Positions 31,725 to 41,200 of a stretch of DNA of 64,000 bases are shown piece by piece. This stretch comes from Cyclaneusma minus. Lineage: Eukaryota > Ascomycota > Leotiomycetes > Marthamycetales > Marthamycetaceae. Position numbers and translations under genes: made by a program. The notes under the pieces were generated by a model that worked only from the letters and a program-made list of their open reading frames with translations, did no database searches and had not been told where the DNA came from. The first letter of the stretch is position 1; each line of letters starts with the position of its first letter. Where the stretch lies: contig JAKZHN010000016.1 of NCBI GenBank assembly GCA_037179335.1, positions 620,001 to 684,000 of the forward strand, written 5' to 3'.

Positions 31725-32716
31725 CTAAACCTCCTCCAAAACCGTCTCCTTGAACTCCCTCTCAACCTTCTGGCCCTGCTCATCAGTGTTCGACTCGCCG
31801 TGCAGAGTGAGGAGAGCGCCGAGGTCGAACTTGGGTGCCTTCAGGAGCTTGACCTTGCGGATGTGGACCTAGATAAACTGTTAGCCATGCCGGCTGCTTC
31901 CCCGTCCCCGGACAATACATACGTTCTGGAGGGGGTAGATGCCCTGGGTGGCCTTCTCGATCTCGCGACCAATGACCTCGGGGATCAACTTGGTGGTCAG
32001 CTGGGTGAGAGTGCAGCTGGAGGCCTCACGCTGGATGATCTCGGTCATCTTCTTGCGGATGGCGCGGATTTGCGACGAGGCAGCGTAGGTCGTCTTGCGG
32101 ATCTGGTTTGGTCGGCGCTTGGTGAAGGCGATGGCGAAGAGGCGAAGGAGGTAGTCGTCGGTGGTCTTGACCGTGATGTTGGCCTCGATCAAAGACTGCC
32201 ACTTTCGTACGAGGGATCGGAGCTTGTCGGATGTGAAGTCGAGACCGTGGAAGTTGGTCAGGCAGTTCTTGCCCTGGACCTCGTCCACACGGAGCTTGAC
32301 CTTGCGGAAGGCGTGGTCCTCATCCTTCTGCAGATCGGCCAGAGACACCTCGAAGATTCTGCCCTTGAGCGCGTCGTTGGCGTTCTTCAAACCAGTCGTG
32401 CGGTTGACCAGGGTCTTTCCGACACTGATGGGCGACAAAGTTAGCCAATATATCGGGTAAAGCGCATCGTTTGGGGCCATACTCTCGGATCTGGAATGAC
32501 GAAGGAGCCTGCGCGCGAGTTAGCATTCAAGTCGCAAGCAGCGCAGTGCCGGGAGATCGAACCTTGACTTGGTACCAGTCCTTGCGAGCGAAAGGGTCCT
32601 GAGTTCGCTTCTTCAGACCCTTCTTGCCTTTCGAGAGCCTTTTCTAAAATAAACGGTTAGCCATGCCGGCTGCTTCCCCGTCCCCGGACAATACATACGT
32701 TCTTGCCAACAGCCAT
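31725..32716 (-). CDS. RPS1: 40S ribosomal protein eS1 (S3Ae)
   Basis: Five exons, 32716..32699, 32643..32563, 32508..32483, 32424..31923 and 31868..31725, 256 residues. The first coding exon is only 18 nt (MAVGKN). Key stretches: KRLSKGKKGLKKRTQDPF, GKTLVNRTTGLKNANDALKG, DYLLRLFAIAFTKRRPNQ, AIRKKMTEII and VHIRKVKLLKAPKFD, all typical of eS1. Role: small-subunit protein near the mRNA exit site. Introns 1 (32644..32698) and 4 (31869..31922) are almost the same sequence. Intron 2 has a weak donor (GTTCGA). High intron density near the 5' end is usual for fungal ribosomal-protein genes. Shares a 233-bp divergent promoter with TYW1. Confidence 0.96.
31869..31922 (-). repeat. eS1 intron 4, member of a twin-intron pair
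   Basis: 54 nt, same donor and branch site as intron 1 of this gene. The two differ at about three positions including one length difference near the acceptor (CTAG versus TTTAG). Both copies follow exon sequence ending AGAAC. Confidence 0.9.
32644..32698 (-). repeat. eS1 intron 1, member of a twin-intron pair
   Basis: 55 nt, donor GTATGT, branch site GGCTAAC, acceptor TTTTAG. On the coding strand its first 43 bases are identical to the first 43 of intron 4 of the same gene (31869..31922). Only the last dozen bases differ slightly. Confidence 0.9.
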
Positions 32717-32949
32717 GATTGCGGTATTGGGTCGTGGCTGTGGTTGTCGATGGGGTTGGTTGTCGAAGTCGCAGGCTGAGAGACGAATAAAGTGCACCTC
32801 CAAGATTCAATTTTGTGTGCGCGCACGGACCAGTAAGTCCTGCGGCCTCAGGCCTGGCGCAGCAGTCTCGGAGCTTTCGGACTTAAGCGCCGACATCTCC
32901 AAAACGCTTTTTCCTATGTCCTCCAAGTCCCCGGCCGATCTCGACAGCC
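32717..32949. promoter_or_regulatory. Divergent promoter region, eS1 / TYW1
   Basis: 233 bases between opposing start codons, so it carries a strong ribosomal-protein promoter and the TYW1 promoter together. No named site can be assigned with confidence. Confidence 0.4.
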
Positions 32950-35259
32950 ATGGAGTGGCTTGCTGATCTCGAGGCCCTGCGGCTGTGGCTCTTTGACGGT
33001 AGACCTGTTCCACTGGGATTTCTGGGAATTCGTGCTAATGAGAACTGAACAGACCTCATCACCGCATGGCATGTGTATCGGGTGCCAATTGTGCTTTTTT
33101 TAGCCACCATCCTGATCCTCGTCCGCACCATACTCCATCTTCGATACCCCCGAAGCGAAATTCTTGCCACGCCACCGCCCACCCCTAAACTATCTGAGAA
33201 GGCCTCAACTCCCCTCCGAGATGGTCCAAAGCGTGTTGTGGGCGGCGTCAAAAAACGAACGTCCCCGTCAAGGAAGCCCCAGGCGACCGAGCAGAACATC
33301 CAAGTCTTGCTCTTCTTTTCCTCCTTGACTGGCACCACTGAAAAGAGAGCGGAGGACTTTGCGACGAATCTTCAACTGCGGGAGAAATCCGGAAGCCAGT
33401 TCAGTCTCCTCCCACCCGTTGTCCACGACCTGTCATACATCGACAATGATGAATTTTTCATCACTCCGCCGAAATCTGCAGACGCGACCAAGGACACTCG
33501 ATACTTCTATCTCTTTCTCGTGCCTTCATACAACATTGATACCGCACTCGACACGTTCCTTGAACACCTTCAAGAAACGCACAATGACTTCCGCATTGAC
33601 ACTGCCCCACTTTCTCCGTTACTCGGCTACTCGGTCTTTGGTTTCGGAGATAGGGAAGGATGGCCCACGGAGGAGGAGGGCTTCTGTTCGCAAGCGAGGG
33701 AAATTGACAAGTGGATGGCAAAATTGACTGGCCGAAAACGTGCTTACCCACTTGGAATGGGAGACACGAAATCAGACGCCGCGGAACGGTTACAAGAATG
33801 GAAAGAGGGTGTTGAGGATGTGCTTTCCAGCCTGGCAGAAAACGGAAGCCTGGGTGAAGGTGTCTCGGGGAGCGGCGATGCCGTCGAAAGTGATGTAGAG
33901 GACGCCGATGAAGAAGATGGCGAAGTTTTGTTTAAGAGCGAGAAGACGTCTGGAAAACCAAAAAAGCAAAGCACTTTGAATGACCTGGAAGATCTTGGGC
34001 GCGAAATGCAGCCCAACGACGACCCCGAACCACAAGGAGCCGCGCCTTTGGCGATAGACTTTACAACCTATGGCAAGAAGTCCAAGCCTTCCGCCCCTCC
34101 CACTGTAAAGGAGATGGTTCCCAAAACCTCGCCTACTTATACCGCTTTGACAAAGCAAGGGTACACTATCGTCGGTTCCCACAGCGGCGTCAAGATCTGC
34201 CGTTGGACCAAATCCGCGCTCCGTGGGCGAGGCTCTTGTTACAAGTACTCCTTTTACGGCATTGCCTCACATCAATGTATGGAAACAACGCCTTCGTTGT
34301 CGTGTAGCAACAAATGCGTCTTCTGCTGGCGCCACGGTACCAATCCAGTCGGCACCACTTGGCGTTGGACCGTCGACCCGCCCGAAATGATCTTCGCGGG
34401 CGTGAAGGAAGGTCATTACAAGAAGATCAAGATGATGCGCGGCGTTCCTGGCGTCCGAGCTGAGCGGTTTGCTGAAGCTATGCGCATCCGCCACTGCGCG
34501 TTGAGTCTCGTCGGCGAGCCGATCTTCTATCCCCATATCAATGAATTCACTGCCATGTTGCACGCGGAGCATATATCATCGTTCTTGGTTTGCAATGCCC
34601 AGCATCCGGATCAGCTGGCTACGCTCAAGCCGGTCACGCAGCTGTACGTGAGCATTGATGCATCCAACAAGCAATCATTGCGTAAGATCGACCGCCCGCT
34701 ACATCGTGATTTCTGGGAGCGTTTCCAACGCTGCCTGGATATCCTGCGGGAGCGAAGGTTTGAGCAACGGACGGTTTTCAGACTTACGCTTGTAAAGGGG
34801 TTTAACATTGACGAGGAGGCGGAGGGCTATGCAGATCTGGTAGAGAAAGGCCTGCCATGTTTTGTGGAGATCAAAGGCGTCACCTACTGCGGGACGTCGA
34901 CCAGCTCCTCGGCTGGACTGAGTATGTCGAATGTGCCTTTCTATGAGGAGGTGGTGGCTTTCGTGAATGCACTAAATACAGCGTTAGCCAAGAGGGGTTT
35001 AGGATATGGCATAGCGGCAGAGCATGCTCATAGTTGCTGTGTGCTGATTGCGAGCGAGAGGTTCAAAGTGGACGGAAAGTGGCATACGAGGATTGATTAC
35101 CAGAAGTTCTTTGAGCTGCTGGAAGCGGGAGAACCATTCAAGCCCGAGGACTATATCGGACCAGAGACGCCGGAGTGGGCTACTTGGGGGAATGGTGGTT
35201 TTGATCCGAGGGACGATAGAGTGGATAGGAAGGGGAGGCTGATCGAAGCAAAATCCTAG
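32950..35259 (+). CDS. TYW1: tRNA wybutosine-synthesising protein 1 (flavodoxin + radical SAM)
   Basis: Two exons, 32950..32998 and 33053..35259, about 751 residues. The first 16-codon exon (MEWLADLEALRLWLFD) joins in phase across a 54-nt intron. Residues ~24-42 form a hydrophobic segment (VPIVLFLATILILVRTIL), probably an ER-membrane anchor. A flavodoxin domain (VLLFFSSLTGTTEKRAEDF, VFGFGDREGW) spans about residues 95-255. An acidic linker follows, then the radical SAM domain with CSNKCVFCWRH (Cx3Cx2C cluster ligands), MMRGVPGVRAERF and LVGEPIFYPHIN, and the end region CVLIASERFK. It makes the tricyclic 4-demethylwyosine of tRNA-Phe at G37 from N1-methylguanosine and pyruvate. Confidence 0.95.
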
Positions 35260-36649
35260 GGCGTGAATATATAGTCAGAGAAAACTAGCTCTTACTCCTT
35301 GGATTCAAACAACTGGCAGCAAATCAAAAAAAATGATGCAATGTTAAAGTGACTGTGATCAGTGTGATGCAAATCTTGTTAATAGCGCCCTGTCATTATT
35401 GACAATATTCTCAATGGCCCCTCAAAGCTAACCATATTCTTCCAAGCATTCTAAGTTCTAACTACCTTAATTAAACAGCTCAAATAGCGAAGTCACAGAG
35501 ACTGAGAGCATCCCCAATTGATCTCATCTTGGAAATATGCTGGGAGGAATATCACCACCACCCGGCGCAGGGTCAGAATGCTGGTGCCAGGTGCCAGGTG
35601 GGTCGCAGACTGTACGGCGAACCCGTAGGGATTTGATTATGCATTGAATTGTGAATCCCTAGTTACCTGCCCAGAGGAAGAAAGCTCGTAGGAGAGTTTT
35701 CTACAGAGATATCCTTAATTGGCGGTGACAGCGGCAGCAGCCGAGTGGCTGTCAGCCTTGGGGAAGCAGCAGGTAGCATCAGGTAGCATCAGTATTTAGT
35801 AGTAGCAAGATTAGCCACATGTTTGACTAGGGCTTGCAATAGTCAACTGGTTTGTAAGAAAATGAAGTTTGGAAGTTTAGTTTGAGGGTTCAACTGGACT
35901 GGCATCAAACCGGTAAACTATTGTAGTATGAATTTTGCCCCTTTTCTCAACGAAACCGAGGCTAAAATTTGGAAAGAACAGTCTAATTTGGGAAAGGGGC
36001 TGGAAAATTATGGTCCGGGAAATATTGACCGGAAAAACCTAAAACTTTGATTCATACGAAGCCGGGAGAGTTGGGAGAGCGTATCCGGTGAAAAAAGCGC
36101 GGAAAATCGTAAGCGCCTAGTGCTACCAGTTCGGACTAAACTGGCTAGCTTTATGGTTCAAACCAAACTCAACTGGCAGTTTGGATCCTAAACTCAAGAC
36201 TGGACTGTTCAAACTATTGCAAACCATGATGATGCACGGCGTTTCCAGGTGGTTGACTAGCAGCAAGGTATATAAATCAAAGAGAAACCGGCGAGGGGAT
36301 CAGGATTGAATACGAAATACGAATGTAAATGACGACTATCCAAGAATTCAAAGAAACGTCGCTATTTTATTAAAAAGACCCATATCGTAAGGATAAGCGT
36401 GAAACTCGGTCCGCCTGGAGGTATTATCACTATTCTATATTCTACAAGCGATATCTCACTTGCATCTTGAGGCAATATCACAGTTAGGCGAAGGGCAATA
36501 TCACAGCTCTGCCAGCGGCTCAGTGATATTCGCCTATAAAATATAAGCCCTAATATCGATTGCTATCTTCTCCAGCCTCCTCGACAAGACCATCCTTGAC
36601 AATTACATCCTTGACAAGCTTAGACTGGCTACCTCCTGCTTTAGTAGCC
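35260..36649. other. AT-rich accessory intergenic region
   Basis: 1390 bases without a convincing ORF. It contains the inverted-ended element described at 35831..36225 and an AT-rich promoter-like stretch before the next gene. Confidence 0.4.
35831..36225. mobile_element. Probable MITE-like element
   Basis: About 395 bp. TTGCAATAGT at 35834-35843 is matched by its exact reverse complement at 36213-36222, and the similarity continues imperfectly inward (CAGTCCAG/CTGGACTG-like blocks). A second internal inverted pair sits at about 35930-35950 and 35990-36015 (GCCCCTTTT / GGGAAAGGGGC). There is no coding capacity. TTGACTAG occurs just outside both ends (about 35823 and 36252) and may be a target duplication, though the spacing on the right is loose. 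Family unknown. Confidence 0.45.
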
Positions 36650-37766
36650 ATGTCTACCCCCATCGACAACGAGTCCTGGAGCATGGACAATCAGGCCTGG
36701 AACACCTACAACCAGACTACCGTTCGAGCCCAGCGCAACCAGAGCGCAACCATGCGCGATTTTCAAGCCAATGGCAATCCCGGCGCCTCCAAGAACCGTG
36801 AGGCCCTCGTTCACCGAGGTCGTCGTCCTCTTCCTCCCCACATCGCTCGCCGTACCGAGATCAATCCGAACATCCTCGGAACCCTTGCACCGGAAGTCCG
36901 CGAGAGGATCTACGCGGCTTGCTACCAAGACTACCTCCTTGGCGGCGAAAGTTACGGCAAGGTTCCAAAGTTGATCAAGATTCTGCGACAGGACGGCCGG
37001 CTGCACGAAGAGGCTTTTATCCAGTTCAAGAAACTCGTTTCCTTTCACGTCTCTGACAGGAACTGGTCCGGCCTGACCTCAATGTCAAGCAGGGCTTGGG
37101 AACGTCTTTGCGACCTCACACTGTAAGCTCTCCATTTTTCCCCACTTGGTATCACAAATCCATGCTGGGAGATCAGTCGCGTTACACCTGATCCATATAT
37201 GCCCAAAGCTGACAGCATTCTCTCCCAACAGCGAACCGTCCAAGAAACTGCGCCGTGCAGTTCTGAACGTCAACGACATCGCCAAGGCATACTTTGTCAC
37301 CAGACCGACTCTCTTTCAGAACATCAAAGTACTCCATGTCAAAGCCAACATCCGTTGTGAGGTCCTCCTCCTTTTGCTCCGCATAGGCCTCAAAGACTTC
37401 AAGTCGCTCAAGGAGTTGACCATGTCCTTTGTGACTGAGGATGAAATGGAAGACTGGGAGCTTGTACCCGATGGTTTTCTGGCAACTGATCCTAACCAGG
37501 ATCTCATCATCCGCCATCGGGAGATCCAGCGGAAGGTGGTCACCTGGATCAACGAGGAACTTGGCGTGTTGACGAAATTGGACCGCGTCACCAACGTGTG
37601 GAATGGGGAGGAGATGGGCTCTGTCATCTGGCAGAAAGCTCCGGGTACGAATGGAAGGCATTGGGGCGCGGGTTGGCGCAGAGCCTTGGAGGACGATGTT
37701 CGCTTTTTCTCGCGAAGAGTTGGAGGACAGTTGGCTATCGCCAATGGTATGAGCGGCTTCCAATAA
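36650..37766 (+). CDS. Hypothetical protein resembling fungal 2EXR-type proteins
   Basis: Two exons, 36650..37122 and 37172..37766, about 355 residues. The acceptor at 37171 (GGAG) is weak but is the only nearby site that keeps frame; it gives CDLTL-SVALHLIHICPKL. The N-terminal 60 residues are Asn/Gln-rich. LGTLAPEVRERIYAACYQDY, then LIKILRQDGRLHEEAFIQFKK and a SFHV strand, resemble the LPxExRxxIY...CRxxxxEA pattern of fungal 2EXR proteins. The rest has Leu/Ile-rich helices. Such genes are often lineage-specific and multicopy. No function is assigned. Confidence 0.6.
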
Positions 37767-38289
37767 GTCGATGGATGGATGGAACCAGGGTTTTGAAGAG
37801 GGTCTTTGCGAATCAGAACTGTGGAGAATGAGTACGCGTTAATGATACCCCAATCTAGAATTTAGAAGTAAGTCAATGATTATTTCAAGAGACAAGCCGC
37901 TGCTGCTATGCCGTGATATGAGGCCCGTGGAGTTATCTAGTCGAAGCCCGCAAGGTGTCGACCGCCATTATTAGAACATGAGAGCATTGTTTATAGAAAG
38001 GGGTCTAACAGCTTTCACGGGTGATACTAGTAATCATTCCTAGTCGAAACTTCTTACATCTTGTATGAAGAAACACGCCTGATCCGCAAATTACTTTCAA
38101 GTTGGCTGGCCCATCAGCTCCTCCTTTTCTCTAGAGGAAACATGGTGCGATGTTACCAACTTTATGGTAGAGCTGCCCTTTTCTCTTCCTCTTCCTCCAG
38201 TGTGGTTTTCGAGTCTGGGGGGAAACTAGTAAGTTTCACACGCCTAGAATGTCCAGTAGAGTCTGACACTTACTCTTTGAATAATTAAC
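37767..38289. other. Convergent intergenic region
   Basis: 523 bases between converging gene ends. A pyrimidine-rich run (TTTTCTCTTCCTCTTCCTCC) lies at about 38179-38198. Nothing else was seen. Confidence 0.35.
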
Positions 38290-41200
38290 TTATGGCTTAG
38301 AACAGCAAAACAACATAAAGACATCCTGCGACTGAGACATGTTAGCATAATTGTGGTACCCAGAAGAGGGAAGAATTACCGTGAAAAACTCGTCAGTTGT
38401 CTGGATGTCGTGAACGGCGTAGCTTTGAGAGTCATTCTTGCAAATCCAACTCTTGTCAATGGCTTCCCGGGTGTATGCCACATAGTGGCCAGAATCCAAT
38501 GTTCCCCCCCGGTGGAGGATCATCGTGTGCACCCAGTATCTTTTGCTGCTGAGATCTCCGGTGTTCTCATGCTTGCTCAAAGCAAAATGGCCCATCGGGA
38601 CTTGTACCCGGTGCAGCTGCTTCCGGCTCATCCCCATCTGCGGATCGAAAGCATATCTCGCGATAGTCAACACGAAATCGCTTCCGACATGGAGATTTGT
38701 CTTCAACCCGAGGTAAATGTGGCCGGTTCCACATACTTCGCATCTGAGGAGCTCGCTATCTGCGGGTACCCACTGAAAGTATTGTTTGTATAAGAGATCC
38801 TCCAACTTTACATGGTCGGTATCCGAAGGAAGGTGAAGAAGGATTTGATGTTCGACTAGGTAGCTTCCGGCAGGAACACCTTCTGGCCTCTCCCGAAGTC
38901 CTATCGAGCAGTTGTCGTTTGGGCAGCGTTTCTAGCTTCCTTTTAGTATAGTTCTCCAAAGGACACAACGTTGAATGCTTACCAGGGGTTGCATTCCGAC
39001 AGAAAACGCCAAACCAATTATGGTTGGTGCGACGCGGTCTGTGGCGAACCAGCGGAAGAGCTCGGCTGCATCCTGTTGTTTTATCTGGTTCCTACCACCG
39101 AAAACGCTCCCTAGACCATCAGATGGAGGATTTTCATCGTGTAGATCTCCCATATGGTTCACCAACTCACTCAAAACAGAGAGAACTTGCGATCTTCCGG
39201 GACCATCGATCTGTCGCATTGCGAGCAAAAGTCGTTTGAGGATGGAGCCGGCGCGACTAAGCCGCTCTCCTTGGTCATCATCCACGTTGCCAAGTTCTTG
39301 CTCTTCTGACAATCTCTCCTGGACCGCGGGGCTATTCGCTATGGCCTGGAGGATGGAATTCAAATGGCAGGTATTCCCGAAATTTTTCAGGCCGGTTGCC
39401 GTCTCAGTACCTTCGTCCTCCTCTCGTGCATTTGGGTCTATTCCGGGATGTAGTGTTGAAGCTCCAAATGTTGGAGCCGAGGAAGCAACTGGTGGCATGG
39501 ATGTTGCAGCAATTGAGAGTTCTTGCAACAGACCGCGAAGTTCCTTGACTTCGACCATAGTGTCGACCCTAAAAGTGTCCTCGCCATATTGTAACACAGC
39601 GGTTGCTATCACTTTCAAAGTCGACAACGATGGCCTACCCGAGTCGCTTCGGATAATTTTGGCGAGTCTTGCAACATGCTGCACGAAACCCATCCGCTTC
39701 TCTTCATGATCGAGATACATCTCGAATGGGAAACCGTCAGAGTTCGACTGCGCCTCATTTGCCGCCCAGGTCCTCAAATCGTCTCTTGCCAAATTGAGCT
39801 CCTGCAGTGGAGTTTGTTTATTCCAGTCGGCACTGTTATTCAAGCCATTCAACCTGCCCGATTCTTCGAACCAGGTCAACTCTCTGGCCAAACGGTGACT
39901 CTTATCCGGCACATGCTGCCACAAGTCGTCGAGTACAGCATGGGAATGACAGGTCCTGGTTGTGTGGGATGCACCACAGCGCTCACAGTTCGCTAATTCC
40001 GGATGTTGGGAGATAGATTGGGCAGTGGCTATAGGAGGTCAGTATATTCTTGTGTCTCGGATGGGTAATTCAAACTCACTCTTTTTAGCACTGGTCCCGG
40101 GAGCAGGGTTCATCTCCATTTCTACATCCTCCGGCTCTTCCCCTTCCGCACTGTCCTGCTCGTCAACATCGTCTTGGTCACCTAGACCGACCATATCGTC
40201 CAGATCAAAGTTGAACTGTTCGTCTTGACTATCAGCCACCTCGTCCAACATTCTTTCGGAAGGCCAACTCCTCGTCTTCCACAACCTCAACTCCAAGCTC
40301 CTGCTCCTCCTGCTCCTCCTCCTCGGCAACCGGCAGATCTCTGACTGCGTGACGTCGGGATCTCACTTTACCAATCGAGTCGCAAGACTTGGGCCATTGA
40401 ACCGCGCGGTACTTGTTCAAAGGCAGCCGAGGCCCGTACCATTGTGTTTCTTCTTCGATGGCTTTCGCCGCATTGAGGACAGGGGCCATACCCAGTGGAA
40501 GGTCAAAGTTACTTCGCATCCGGTTGGCTGTCCATGTCTCTGCGACAATTGTTCGGCGCTTGAAGTCATACTGCACCTCAATCTTGTCAGGAAAAAGACT
40601 GGTACACCCCGTCCTCATTGCATCTTGGGCATGTACTGCTTTGACAAAAATACCGTTTTCGTCATAAACAGCTACCGCACTAACCAAATTTATTAGCTGG
40701 CCTTTCTATAAGTATCAAAAATAGCTAGAAGGCTTACCGTCCAATGGAGTACACTTGGACTGTACCTGCAAAGCAGGACATCTCACACCCGAAAATATGG
40801 CATTTGCCCCCGGTTCTGTACCACTGAATGACCAGGTCGTAAAGAAGCGTGACAGGGGATTCCTCAGTCACGTAGTCCCGGTCGCAAAACTCTTCCAAGG
40901 TCAGAAGCCTAGCTCTCGCTTCGGCGAAGAGCCATTCACAATCGGCATCATCGAGCATCTGGTCTCTTCTCCAGAGCCATGGAATGCCCGACTCATTCCG
41001 AGGAAGTAGCAGTCGGTAGGGATTGAACCTTTTTGCAATTGTATCCAGGTTGGCACGAATGATGCGCAACTGCCTCTCGTCCCACATTGGATAGCGCTCG
41101 GAAGAATTGCTGGAGGGTACGGGATTCCCAGGATGCTTGATGGAGGGTACATAAGATCGCAACGTGGCTCTTGTATATACCGTGTATCGACCTTTCGCTG

